Source: Aquitalea magnusonii
GTDB lineage: Bacteria; Pseudomonadota; Gammaproteobacteria; Burkholderiales; Chromobacteriaceae
NCBI RefSeq assembly: GCF_002217795.2
Contig: NZ_AP018823.1
Span: 1,302,001 to 1,366,000 of the forward strand
DNA length: 64,000 bases
Direction: 5' to 3'
The notes beneath the pieces were generated by a model. It was not told the origin of the DNA. It was given only the letters and a program-made list of their open reading frames with translations, and did no database searches. Shown here one piece after another: positions 1 through 8,219 of this stretch. Position numbers and translations under genes: made by a program. Positions within the stretch are counted from its first letter, which is position 1; every line of letters starts with the position of its first letter.

Positions 1-354
1 TTCGTCCAGCTTCCATTTCGCTTGGTCATGATCCCAGCACATGAACTGCCCTGGCGGTGGTGTCGCGGTGAGCCAGTCAGGCAGTGGCCCCAGACCATGA
101 TAAACCTGTGCTGCAATCGTCTCGCCAATGCTGTAGGGCGTACCGTCAGCCTGCCAAAGCGGGATTTGCCGATGTTCATCCTGCAATTGCCAGGCACCGT
201 CCACAAATACCGCTACCTTGTCATCCGCTTCCGGCGGGGGCAGTGCGGTGGCATGGGCGGGAATCAGCCAGACTTCATCTTCCAGTGGTGAAGGGTCGGC
301 TTCGCCGGCAAACAGGTAGACGGCAGTCAGCGGGTCGTAGTGATAAATATGCAT
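1..354 (-). CDS. Tail fibre assembly chaperone (partial, runs off left edge)
   Basis: The reading frame begins MHIYHYDPLTAVYLF at 354 and stays open to base 1. The 'Y.YdP.TG.y.g...A..sP' opening followed by 'IPAHAT...PP' and 'W' positions is typical of the Caudo_TAP family (Mu gpU, lambda Tfa), which helps fold or attach the distal tail fibre. It follows the tail fibre gene by 9 bp, the usual Mu order. The C-terminus is outside the window. Confidence 0.8.
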   Translation of the reverse strand, partial: MHIYHYDPLTAVYLFAGEADPSPLEDEVWLIPAHATALPPPEADDKVAVFVDGAWQLQDEHRQIPLWQADGTPYSIGETIAAQVYHGLGPLPDWLTATPPPGQFMCWDHDQAKWKLDE

Positions 355-363
355 GGTCTGTCC

Positions 364-1344
364 TTAGAACTTGATGCAGGCGAGCAATGCGATGTTGCGT
401 GGGCGGGTTTCAATCCCTCCGGTACGTCCGGTAGAACCAGGGAAATTGCGTGGCCACGATCCCCCTTGGGAAACGTAATCATCGGGTGTCGAAGAGCTAG
501 CGCTGCCAACAAAGCGATACTCGTGATAGTGCGACCGGAGTTCATCCGCTTGCGCGCTGCCGAACAGCCTGCCGGGATCAACACTCCGCCCATCATCAAA
601 GCCGCGCACGAATTCACCACGCAAATCCGGCAGGTTGAACGTTGATGCACCATCGCCTGCGCCAAAGGTGGTGCCGATGGCAGCAAACAGGTTGGCGTAG
701 GCACTACGCGAGAGGGCTGCGCCATTGGCTTTGAGATAACCCGGTGGCGCACTGCTGCGGGCAAAGAAACTTACGTGACCGGCAGGTACGGTGGTGGCGA
801 TGTCATCCAGGGTCGCACCGGACTGCCAGGCCGACCAAGTGTCGTTGTATTGGACCCGCCACCACAGCCGCTTGCCCTGAAAGTCCTGATAGAGCTGATA
901 GACCATGGTGTCTGAGGCATAGACCGACAGCATGCCCGCAGTGGGTGTCGGGTAGTTGCTGCCACTGGCGGCATTACTATTCAGTGACTGGTGATACCAG
1001 CCGGTGCTGATAATGCCGTCCAGATCCACCTTTGCGCCCAGCAGCGGTTTGAGGGGCAGCGCATCGGTAATGCCATACCCTGCCAGTGTGGTGGGGGTCT
1101 TGCTGACGTCCGCCCACGCGTGGCCATGTTTGAGTGGCGCGGCCGCATCGCTCACCAGCTTGGCAATCGCCAGGCGCAGTTGGTCGGTTTTTGCGGCATC
1201 CAGCTTGATGCCGGCCGCCTCGATCACGCTCACCAGCTCACCCTGCATGGCATTCAGCCAGGCGGCGGTAACGATGGTGCCCAGCGCGCCGCTGGACGGG
1301 TCGCCATCGTGAAACAGGTTGTCCGGGGTGTTGATCTTCTGCAT
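364..1344 (-). CDS. Phage tail fibre / collar protein (Mu gpS-like)
   Basis: 326 residues. The N-terminus has the repeated 'iNtp.n.F.dG..s.G..GTivtaaWLNamQ.El' pattern of Mu-like and P2-like fibres. The C-terminal third carries a phage tail collar domain (around residues 200-300) with PDLRGEFVRGFDDGR and a PRNIALLACIKF end. It should form the distal receptor-binding fibre. It lies directly after gp48 (adjacent stop and start) and before its chaperone, as in Mu. Confidence 0.9.
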   Translation of the reverse strand: MQKINTPDNLFHDGDPSSGALGTIVTAAWLNAMQGELVSVIEAAGIKLDAAKTDQLRLAIAKLVSDAAAPLKHGHAWADVSKTPTTLAGYGITDALPLKPLLGAKVDLDGIISTGWYHQSLNSNAASGSNYPTPTAGMLSVYASDTMVYQLYQDFQGKRLWWRVQYNDTWSAWQSGATLDDIATTVPAGHVSFFARSSAPPGYLKANGAALSRSAYANLFAAIGTTFGAGDGASTFNLPDLRGEFVRGFDDGRSVDPGRLFGSAQADELRSHYHEYRFVGSASSSTPDDYVSQGGSWPRNFPGSTGRTGGIETRPRNIALLACIKF

Positions 1345-1914
1345 TCAGCCCTCCTGAAAGGCGAAGTAGACAAAGGTGTGGGCGGGTTTCAGCTCGCGGA
1401 ACACGGTTTCAATCACCGGGTCGCCAAAGCTGGCCAGCGCCTCGCCCGCAGTGGACTGGCCAGCGCGGAAACGCCAGGCCTGCACCTGGGCGGCATGCAC
1501 CACCACCTGCCACACCCACAGGATGTCGGCCACCTGCAGCATGTCGCCGGCCCGGTTGATGCCAGCGCGGAAAGGCTGTGGCTCGACGATGTCGATGCGG
1601 TAACCCAGGCTGCTGGCCAGCCGCTGGAAGTAAGGGATGCTCAGTCCGCCAGTGGCCGCCAGCTTGGCCAGCACCGCCTGCAGCCGCTGCTGATAGCCCG
1701 CGCCGCTGGGCGGAGTGAGTCCACACACACGCTCCCAGTCCGGCAAGGTGTATTCGGCAAAGAAGGGCGAGATGGCCGCAGCCGCCTGCAGGCCATCCCG
1801 CTCGGCCACATCCAGAGCCCGGCCTTCGGCCTGCAGCTCGATCTGCAAGGGCTGGGCGTTGCGGGCATAGGATTGCGGTGGCAGCAGTAGTGCCAAAAGC
1901 GTGGCGTGGCTCAT
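1345..1914 (-). CDS. Baseplate-associated protein, YmfQ/DUF2313 family (Mu gp48)
   Basis: 189 residues from ATG 1914, which overlaps the stop of the baseplate J gene as ATGA and is preferred over an in-frame start 39 bp upstream. The sequence has the family pattern: 'LLPPQSYARNAQPLQIELQAEG', 'PFFAEYTLPDWERVCGL', 'YRIDIVEPQPFRAGINRAGD'. In Mu-type phages this protein sits at the baseplate rim between gp47 and the tail fibre. Confidence 0.88.
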   Translation of the reverse strand: MSHATLLALLLPPQSYARNAQPLQIELQAEGRALDVAERDGLQAAAAISPFFAEYTLPDWERVCGLTPPSGAGYQQRLQAVLAKLAATGGLSIPYFQRLASSLGYRIDIVEPQPFRAGINRAGDMLQVADILWVWQVVVHAAQVQAWRFRAGQSTAGEALASFGDPVIETVFRELKPAHTFVYFAFQEG

Positions 1915-2975
1915 GGCATGGCCTTGATGTCGAGTCGGCCCAGCCGCAGCCATTCCACCCGCTGCTCATTTACCAGCGGCTGCACATTGGCGGCGGGCAG
2001 CACAATGCGGCGGTCCACCACCCCAGGCAGGCTGGAGGCCAGCGTTTCCAACTGGCTGCGGACCAGCAGCTGACCAGGGGCCAACTGGTCGAAACGGGTG
2101 TGCAACTGCGGTGTCAGCTGCAGCCGGGCTTGTTCCAGCGTCAGGCCGGACAGCGCCAGTTGCAGCTCCACATCCACCAGCCGCACCGTGGGCGCGGCCA
2201 CCAGGCTGTGCCTGGCGGTGACCGGGCGCAGTGCGTCGATATGCGTCTGCACTGCGGCCAGCGTCTCCACCGATGGCAGGCCACCGGCTGAGGTAATGAT
2301 GATGTCCACCGTACCCAGCCCACGCCGTAGTGGGTAGACATAGGCCGCCGATACGCCCGGCACTTCCAGCGCCCAGCGCCGGTAGTCATGCACATTGCCA
2401 CCGGCCGGCGGGCGGCGGATCAGGTCCAGCAGACGGGCGAGCAGCTCAGCATCGCTTTCTTCCTCCACGCCGCCACGCATCTCAGTCAGCACAGCAGCCG
2501 ATTGCACACCGGGTGGCGGGGCCAGCAGCTCCAGCCGGGCATCGTCTGGCGCATTGCCTGCCAGCCCGGCCTGCATGGCGGCGGCGGCCAGTGTCGCTGT
2601 GCCATCGGCTCCGATCAGCCCGGCCTCACGGCTGACATACAACTGGTCGCCCCACTTGCCCTGCACCCCGGCGGCGACGGGGCTGCCGGGATTGCCCCGC
2701 AACAGCATGCGGCCGCTGGCGGTGACGGCAGGCTTGGGGGCCAGGCCACGCAAGCGGGCATGCAGCAGCAAATAATCATGATCGGCGGTGTCGGGGAAGA
2801 TCTGCCGCACCATCCATGCCTGATGCTGGTACAGGCCTTCCACCGCACTGGCCACCGAGGTGGCGCGGATGAAATAGTCGGAATCCGCGCCGACATCGGC
2901 CTCCGGCAGCAGGTTGCGGATATCGCGCAGCATGTCGGCGCGAATCTGCGCCATGGTGAGCAAGGGATAAGCCAT
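1911..2975 (-). CDS. Baseplate J-like protein (Mu gp47)
   Basis: 354 residues of the baseplate J/gp47 family, the wedge component linking the hub to the fibres. Recognisable features are an N-terminal 'R.D.l..i..llPEAdvg.dSDy.iRA...A.a.EGLY.hQ.Wm.rQifPDTAd.dyLl.hA' block, typical of Mu gp47, and a central GG-rich hinge 'RRPPAGGNVHDYRRWALEVPGVS'. Start and stop overlap with both neighbours, indicating translational coupling in the baseplate operon. Confidence 0.93.
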   Translation of the reverse strand: MAYPLLTMAQIRADMLRDIRNLLPEADVGADSDYFIRATSVASAVEGLYQHQAWMVRQIFPDTADHDYLLLHARLRGLAPKPAVTASGRMLLRGNPGSPVAAGVQGKWGDQLYVSREAGLIGADGTATLAAAAMQAGLAGNAPDDARLELLAPPPGVQSAAVLTEMRGGVEEESDAELLARLLDLIRRPPAGGNVHDYRRWALEVPGVSAAYVYPLRRGLGTVDIIITSAGGLPSVETLAAVQTHIDALRPVTARHSLVAAPTVRLVDVELQLALSGLTLEQARLQLTPQLHTRFDQLAPGQLLVRSQLETLASSLPGVVDRRIVLPAANVQPLVNEQRVEWLRLGRLDIKAMP

Positions 2976-3328
2976 CAGCCGCCCACCCGTACCGGATAAC
3001 GGAAGGTCTGCAACGCACCGCTGGCAGCGGTAACGGCAATCAGCAAAACCAGCCAGCCGGGCCGGGGCCGCTGGCTGTCTACCGTAATGCGGCTGGCACG
3101 CCCGTCCTGCAACAAGGGGGCCAGCGCCTGCTCGGCATACTGCCGTGCCAGCGTGTCGATGCGGCTGAGGTCTTTTGCCCGTTGCAGCTCATGCAGGCGT
3201 GAGCCGAGTGAGGGGTCTGCCCACCAGCTGCCCAGCGGCGTGGCCAGGCGCAGGTAAACGGCATTGGCCAGCGTGCTGGTACGGCTACCGGCATAGCTGG
3301 CGGTGTGGGGGTCGAGTAAAGCGTCCAT
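2975..3328 (-). CDS. Baseplate wedge protein, GPW/gp25 family (Mu gp46)
   Basis: 117 residues with the GPW/gp25 pattern 'V.lRLaTplGsww.dpslGSrLhelqrakdl'. The stop overlaps the gp47 start (TGATG). The ATG at 3328 lies in the 3' arm of a perfect 11-bp hairpin (3325-3349) immediately after a cargo gene, and no Shine-Dalgarno is visible upstream. The cargo insertion may have replaced its original leader. Gene identity is clear from sequence and order; its expression is uncertain. Confidence 0.88.
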   Translation of the reverse strand: MDALLDPHTASYAGSRTSTLANAVYLRLATPLGSWWADPSLGSRLHELQRAKDLSRIDTLARQYAEQALAPLLQDGRASRITVDSQRPRPGWLVLLIAVTAASGALQTFRYPVRVGG

Positions 3329-3349
3329 GCCCCGATTGTCGGGGCATGG
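3325..3349. promoter_or_regulatory. 11-bp hairpin over gp46 start codon
   Basis: CCATGCCCCGA and TCGGGGCATGG form a perfect stem with a 3-base loop. The gp46 ATG is in the second arm on the minus strand. No T-run follows, so it is not a classical terminator. The same stem type occurs at 16755-16781 and 39396-39418, each time next to AT-rich cargo. Confidence 0.7.
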
Positions 3350-3375
3350 TGGGAGGCGGGGTTAGCTGAGGGGGT

Positions 3376-3900
3376 TCAGTGGGTGTGCTTGTGGGACATC
3401 GCGCTGAACGACCAGTTTTCTAGTTTTTCATGGGATAAGTAGTTTTCAACAAGTACTGCCCAAGATGGACCAATCACTTTCCACTTAGCCTCTCTCTCAG
3501 GAATTTTTGCAGCTAGGTTGGTAAGCATATCTACGCTATTCGCTAGAGGCGAATTCGCAGAGGATGTAGCCTCCTGCAGCATTGCTTGGTTTCGTTGTAA
3601 AGCATCTTTCCATGTGGACAAATTTGAACGAATTGCCACGATGTACTCGATAGCTGACTTTACAGCCAATATGCGTCCAAGACGCTCAAAATATGAATCT
3701 TCTGCTAGGTCGATCCAGTCACTAACTTTTAGCAGGAAGCTCTCAACTTCACTGCTATTTTCAAAGCGTGGGAAGTCCGTTAGGAACTTATCTGAAGAAT
3801 GAAAGGATAAAAATAAAATATCAACGCACTCTTCGCGATCAATGCTAAGAAGCCAATCAATAAGAGGCTTTTGAGGTTGCATATCCATAAGTTGCACCAT
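3376..3900 (-). CDS. Hypothetical cargo (moron) protein between gp46 and gp45
   Basis: 174 residues, mainly predicted helical, acidic N-terminal half ('DREECVDILFLSF'), no signal peptide or membrane segment, and no family I recognise. Base composition is clearly more AT-rich than the flanking baseplate genes, and Mu has no gene here, so it is inferred to be horizontally acquired cargo. It ends in the junction motif CACTGAACCCC shared with the cargo sites at 16.8 and 25.6 kb. Confidence 0.75.
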   Translation of the reverse strand: MVQLMDMQPQKPLIDWLLSIDREECVDILFLSFHSSDKFLTDFPRFENSSEVESFLLKVSDWIDLAEDSYFERLGRILAVKSAIEYIVAIRSNLSTWKDALQRNQAMLQEATSSANSPLANSVDMLTNLAAKIPEREAKWKVIGPSWAVLVENYLSHEKLENWSFSAMSHKHTH

Positions 3901-3939
3901 TTGTTAATGAAAAATGATACTAACATGTCAGATTGTGTT

Positions 3940-4236
3940 TCAGGTTGGTTCGCCTGTCACCCCGCCTGAATCCCCCGGATGTTTGTGTTTGCGCAAACTC
4001 ACCCCACCCGCCACCACATCTCCATCGGTCTGGTAGCTGCCACCTTCCTGCCGCACATCCCCGCTGAACACCGCGCCATCACCCCCTTTGATGGCCATGC
4101 CGCCTTGGCCCGTTAGTTGCTGGCGTACCATGACCTGGCCGGTAAATTCGGCCTGTGGGCTATCAAAGCGCATGCCTTCCGTAGCGGTGAGGGTAAAGGT
4201 TTTGGTCGTGCCTGCTATCTGGCCGTCTTTAAATAC
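3940..4236 (-). pseudogene. Baseplate assembly protein V (Mu gp45), C-terminal part, split by IS
   Basis: This frame continues the gp45 fragment at 5469-5798. Removing the IS and one TAC copy joins the frames exactly: ...GDTFV + FKDGQIAGTTKTFTLTATEG... The result is a 207-residue protein, close to Mu gp45 (about 200). The C-terminal part contains the repetitive 'TGQVMVRQQLTGQGGMAIKGGDGAVFSGDVRQEGGS' beta-helix-like spike strand and a 'KHKHPGD' motif, typical of the gpV/gp45 tail spike that pierces the outer membrane. Confidence 0.9.
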
Positions 4237-4254
4237 TGAATCGCCCCGGCTTCT

Positions 4255-5283
4255 CTAGACACTCTTGAGCCGTTGGAAATATTGCTTCTCAAACTCTACC
4301 GGCGATAGCCCGTTTGCGGAACCATGCCGGCGTTTCGGGTTGTAGAACATTTCGATGTAATCGAAGATATCCCGCCGGGCCTCCTCCCTGTCGTGATAGG
4401 TTTTGCGCTTGATGCGCTCCCGCTTCAGCAACTGGAAGAAACTCTCTGCCACGGCATTGTCGTGGCAGTTCCCACGCCGACTCATGCTGGGCACCAAGCG
4501 ATGAGCTTTCAAGAAGTCCTGCCAATCGTAGCTACTGAACTGACTTCCTTGGTCGGAATGCACCAGTACCTCCTGCTTGGGCTGACGTCGCCATACCGCC
4601 ATCAACAGGGCATTCAGCACCAGCTCTCTATCGATACGTGACTGCATCGACCAGCCAATCACCTGCCGCGAGAACAGGTCCAGCACCACCGCCAGGTACA
4701 ACCACCCCTCATGCGTGCGGATATAAGTGATGTCGGTCACCCAAGCTTTATTCGGTTCATTCACGGTGAACTGGCGTTGCAGGTGGTTAGGTGCCACCAC
4801 TGCCGGGCGGCCACGGTAATGCCCAGGACGCCGGTGGTAACCCGTCTGCGAACGTAAGCCTTCCTGCTTCATCAGCCGAGCCACACGATGTTTGCCACAG
4901 CGCTCTCCCTGAGCCTGCAAGTCGTCATGCACCTTGCGATAGCCATAGACACCGCCACTTTCGAGCCACGCCTGCTTGATGTGCTCCAGCAAGCGCTGGT
5001 CTTCACGCGCTCGTGGTGAATGCGGGGATGCTTTCCAGGCGTAGTAGCCACTGGGATGCACCGACATAACACGACACAGACGTCGAATAGGGAACTGCTG
5101 TGCATGGGCCCGGATGAAGGCATACCTTACCCGGACTCCTTGGCAAAGTATGCGGCGGCCTTTTTTAGGATGTCGCGCTCCTCGGTGACCCGTTTGAGCT
5201 CTGCCTTGAGACGTCGGATTTCGGCTTGCTGGTCTGCGGGTTCGGCCGGTTGGGCGCGCTTGGGGTCGAAGCGTTTCAGCCAT
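4255..5283 (-). CDS. IS3-family transposase OrfB (expressed as OrfAB by frameshift)
   Basis: The catalytic part carries the rve integrase core: 'WVTDITYIRTHEGWLYLAVVLDLFSRQVIGW' (first Asp), 'LVHSDQGSQFSS' (second Asp) and 'AVAESFFQLLKRERI' (Glu), followed by 'IEMFYNPKRRHGSANGLSPVEFE'. The first 40 or so residues overlap orfA in another frame. Translation is probably as an OrfAB fusion through -1 slippage at A6G on the minus strand (5161-5166). The gene looks intact. Confidence 0.93.
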   Translation of the reverse strand: MAETLRPQARPTGRTRRPASRNPTSQGRAQTGHRGARHPKKGRRILCQGVRVRYAFIRAHAQQFPIRRLCRVMSVHPSGYYAWKASPHSPRAREDQRLLEHIKQAWLESGGVYGYRKVHDDLQAQGERCGKHRVARLMKQEGLRSQTGYHRRPGHYRGRPAVVAPNHLQRQFTVNEPNKAWVTDITYIRTHEGWLYLAVVLDLFSRQVIGWSMQSRIDRELVLNALLMAVWRRQPKQEVLVHSDQGSQFSSYDWQDFLKAHRLVPSMSRRGNCHDNAVAESFFQLLKRERIKRKTYHDREEARRDIFDYIEMFYNPKRRHGSANGLSPVEFEKQYFQRLKSV

Positions 5284-5405
5284 TGATACAGGCTGTGGGC
5301 AGATACGCCGAGACGGCTGGCGACTTCGGCCACTGGGTAACCACGCTCGGTTACCTGTTTGACTGCTTCAATCTTGAACGCTTCGGGGAAACGCGGCTTG
5401 CTCAT
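5127..5405 (-). CDS. IS3-family transposase OrfA
   Basis: 92 residues with the HTH_Tnp_1 pattern 'FPEAFKIEAVKQVTERGYPVAEVASRLGVS.HSLYQWLK' and a C-terminal leucine-zipper-like helix 'IRRLKAELKRVTEERDILKKAAAYFAKES'. It binds IS ends and is the N-terminal part of the OrfAB transposase. The slippery A6G run lies in the 'LKKAA' codons. Confidence 0.93.
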   Translation of the reverse strand: MSKPRFPEAFKIEAVKQVTERGYPVAEVASRLGVSAHSLYQWLKRFDPKRAQPAEPADQQAEIRRLKAELKRVTEERDILKKAAAYFAKESG

Positions 5406-5468
5406 GACACCTCCTTGTGGGGCCTAGTGTGAGGCTCGCGAAGTGTCTAGGAAAGGAGGGGCGATTCA

Positions 5469-5798
5469 TACAAAGGTATCGCCGAAGGCGTTAAACACCG
5501 CCGTTTCGCCGGGGGCCAGGCCCTGCACGCGGAACTGGCCGTTTTCGGTGGCGATGATGATGCCGTGGCTGGTTTTGCCGCCCAGCGGTAGCACCACGAC
5601 GGCGGTGCCGGGCGGTGGGTTGCTGCTGAAGCCAAACTGCTGGAACAGCTCCAGATCGGGCAAAGGCTCGTCGGCCAAGCCCTCCACCTGTGCCAGTTGG
5701 CTGGCAGCACCGTTGCTGGTGAGTCCCAGCACGCCACGGAAGGCCTGGCGGATGCCGGCCAGCGCACGGCTGATGCGGCGGTCGATGTCTGGGGTCAT
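5469..5798 (-). pseudogene. Baseplate assembly protein V (Mu gp45), N-terminal part, split by IS
   Basis: 110 residues starting MTPDIDRRISRALAGIRQAFRG, then an OB-fold-like segment 'PPGTAVVVLPLGGKTSHGIIIATENG' typical of gpV/gp45. The ATG overlaps the stop of gpP (ATGA). The frame enters the IS after GDTFV, so a truncated spike without its beta-helix would be made. The missing remainder is at 3940-4236. Confidence 0.9.
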
Positions 5799-6946
5799 GG
5801 CTGGCCTTTGCTGAGGGTATTAGGGCGGCTGACATCCACCGCCACCAGGGTTTCGCTGGCGCTGCTGTTCTTGCCACGGCGGTGGCTGCGCTGGTGCGGG
5901 TGGGCGTCCAGTACCCAGGCTCCGTCTTCTTTCAGGGTGAGCAGGGTCTGGCTGGGGCGGCCACGGCCACCGCTAAAGCGGCGCGCCATCAAAAAGTAAA
6001 TGCCGTTGATGTCGTGCGGCTCGCTCAATACATGCAGGCGCTGGCCTGGCGTCCACAGCAGGCCAGCGCTGGTGCGGTGGCCCTTGACCGTGGCTTGCAG
6101 GGTGGTGCCTTGCAGGCGCGAGTCCGACAGTATCTTGCGTGCCCGGGCGCGGGCAGCGGCCAGGCTGTCGGCGTCGTGGTCGATGACAATGCGCGGGCGG
6201 TACACGCTGACGCTGCTATCGCGCTCCACCACCTTGATGGCGTGGCGGCCGGCCTGCAACGCGCTGCCATGTGACTGGCCCAGCACGGTGATGTCCGAGT
6301 AACGCCCGGCCATGCTGCGCACCCGATGCAGGCGCTCCACATTATTGCCCTGGCCATCGCGGCGCAGGATCAGGCTGGCCACCGGCGGGCGCTGGTAGTC
6401 TGGCCCGCCAATCACCAGCGTGCCGTCCGGCTCGAACCACGGCCACAGGCCGTTGGCCTCGGCCGCATTGCGCAGGGTGTCCCAGGCGCTGTCGCCGGGT
6501 TCGACGCTGACTTTTTCGCGGGTGAGGCTGAGCGCCGCGTCGATGCGAATCTTGCTCAGCCCCAGCGGCTTGACCACCTGGGCGACGATGTCGGCCAGCG
6601 TGGCCTGGCGACGGGTGAAGATGGGCGAGGAGCAGTCCACCAGCACCGCCGCATCATCGCGCCCACGCAGGGTGAGGCTGTGCGCGCCGTGCTCTATCGG
6701 GTCCTCGATGTCGTCGATGCGTCCGCTCAGCACCAGGTCGCGGCCAATGCGCAGTTGCACTGCCGCGCCTTCTTGCAGCGCTGCCGGCAGGCGGCCATCG
6801 GGCAGGCCCAGTTGCAACTGCCAGGCGTCAGCCGGGGTCAGCAGATCAGAGTCGATCTCGTAGCTGCTCCATGTGTGATGGGCCTTGCCAGCCAGCAGCA
6901 GGCTGACGATGTGGTCGGCAGGCACGGTATCAGCGGGCGTAGGCAT
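5795..6946 (-). CDS. Baseplate hub protein, late control D family (Mu gpP/gp44)
   Basis: 383 residues of the phage late control D/hub family. The N-terminal part ('HTWSSYEIDSDLLTPADAWQLQLG...VQLRIGRDLVLSGRIDDIE') is the typical beta-barrel entry. The middle has 'IVAQVVKPLGLSKIRIDAAL' and 'DSAWDTLRNAAEANGLWPWFEPDGTLVIGGPDY', signature stretches of Mu gpP. It forms the trimeric hub carrying the gp45 spike. It overlaps gpN upstream by 17 bp and gp45 by 4 bp. Confidence 0.93.
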   Translation of the reverse strand: MPTPADTVPADHIVSLLLAGKAHHTWSSYEIDSDLLTPADAWQLQLGLPDGRLPAALQEGAAVQLRIGRDLVLSGRIDDIEDPIEHGAHSLTLRGRDDAAVLVDCSSPIFTRRQATLADIVAQVVKPLGLSKIRIDAALSLTREKVSVEPGDSAWDTLRNAAEANGLWPWFEPDGTLVIGGPDYQRPPVASLILRRDGQGNNVERLHRVRSMAGRYSDITVLGQSHGSALQAGRHAIKVVERDSSVSVYRPRIVIDHDADSLAAARARARKILSDSRLQGTTLQATVKGHRTSAGLLWTPGQRLHVLSEPHDINGIYFLMARRFSGGRGRPSQTLLTLKEDGAWVLDAHPHQRSHRRGKNSSASETLVAVDVSRPNTLSKGQP

Positions 6947-8219
6947 TGAGCAGGTCTCCGGCGTGCAGATGGTTGGGGTTACGTAGTGTGGGGTTTAGGC
7001 GGGCCAGCTCAGCGGCACGGCGGTAATCGCCATACCAGGCAAATGCCTGCAGGTGCAGATTGCCGTCCTGCTCCACCCGGCGCTGGATCAGGGGCGGGGC
7101 CAGCGCAATAACGGTGCGCGCCGCTTCCTGCACCGCCAGTGCCGTGTCTTTTAACGCCTCAATCACCGGGCGTGCCTGCTCCAGCGGGTAGGCTGACTGA
7201 TGGCTGGTGATGCCAGCTTGAAGTAGCTGGCGCACATCGTTGGCCATGGTTTCCAACTGCGGCGGGGTAAGCGTGGGCTGCTCGGCCTGATCGGCCAGCA
7301 GCTCACTGGCGGTGCTGGCCAGCGTGCTGGCGGTCAGCAACTGCACCAGGGCAGTGAGCTGGGCCACGTCTTGCGCACGCGCGGGCAGGCTTGGGGCTGG
7401 AATGGCGTTGTCAGTGCTGGCGGGCGGCAGGCTGTTGACCGGTGATGTGGCATCACTGGTATTGGACGGGCTGGCCAGTTGTGCCGGCAGCAGCACGATG
7501 CGGTCCAGCTGCCGGGCCAGGCTGTTCCAGTCGCTGGCGATGGTGTCGGTGTCGAAGCCGCGCAGGTCCACCAGCCCGTCCAGCAGCCCCACCAGCTCCG
7601 CAGCAAAGGCACGGGGGCTGTCGAGCAAGCCGGCCCCGGCGACCAGACCATGCAGCTGGCTGCGCACTGCCGCCAGCGTGCCGGTCATCACAGCGCCCAG
7701 CGCCTGCAAGGGGGCGAGTTGGCCTTGCCATTGCTGCAACCGGGACAATGCCTGCTCGAACACGGCAATGCCAGCCAGGCGGGCAGCATCCGCCTGCAAG
7801 GCCAGGCCTTGTGCCTGCTGTGCCGGTAGCTGTTGCACAAAGAAAGGCTGGCTGGGCGTGGCTTCCTTGAAGGCCAGCTCTACCGTGCAGTAATCCACCT
7901 CCTCGGCGGAGTGACGGACGACATGGCGCAGCAGCTGCATGCGCGCCATGCTGCCGAATACCGGGTGAATCAGCTCGCCATGGCCGGGTTCATCCAGCAC
8001 CGCCAGAAAAGCCTGCAAGCGGCTGTCGTAATCGTCACCAAAAAACACCGCCGTCAGCCGCAGCTGGCGCGCCTTGCGCCCCAGGTCTTCCACGTCCTCG
8101 CCGTCTATATACGGGTAGGCATGGCTGGCGGTATCGCGCTCGGCCTCGTCCTCGGTTTGCAGGCAGTCGAACACCAAGCCGCGGAAGCTGGCGTCCAGTA
8201 GGTTATTCTTCCAGGACAT
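6930..8219 (-). CDS. DNA circularisation protein (Mu gpN/gp43)
   Basis: 429 residues. The N-terminal 'W..nLldASFRGl.FD' and 'GrkArqlrltavFFGDDYdsRLqaFLavLdePGhGeLiHPVFG' match the DNA_circ_N domain of Mu gpN, a virion tail/hub-proximal protein injected with DNA that protects or circularises the ends. The rest is Ala/Leu-rich helical. The start overlaps the tape measure stop by one base. Confidence 0.93.
   Translation of the reverse strand: MSWKNNLLDASFRGLVFDCLQTEDEAERDTASHAYPYIDGEDVEDLGRKARQLRLTAVFFGDDYDSRLQAFLAVLDEPGHGELIHPVFGSMARMQLLRHVVRHSAEEVDYCTVELAFKEATPSQPFFVQQLPAQQAQGLALQADAARLAGIAVFEQALSRLQQWQGQLAPLQALGAVMTGTLAAVRSQLHGLVAGAGLLDSPRAFAAELVGLLDGLVDLRGFDTDTIASDWNSLARQLDRIVLLPAQLASPSNTSDATSPVNSLPPASTDNAIPAPSLPARAQDVAQLTALVQLLTASTLASTASELLADQAEQPTLTPPQLETMANDVRQLLQAGITSHQSAYPLEQARPVIEALKDTALAVQEAARTVIALAPPLIQRRVEQDGNLHLQAFAWYGDYRRAAELARLNPTLRNPNHLHAGDLLNAYAR

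Larger units (their letters stand above)
4237..5468 (-). mobile_element. IS3-family insertion sequence, copy 1 (1232 bp)
   Basis: Ends are imperfect inverted repeats of about 25 bp, both beginning TGAATCGCCCC and ending TAGACA. The 3-bp flanks are TAC (4234-4236 and 5469-5471), a target-site duplication. It carries overlapping orfA and orfB. A second, same-length copy lies at 38052-39283 with only a few substitutions. The duplication shows simple transposition into gp45. Confidence 0.96.
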
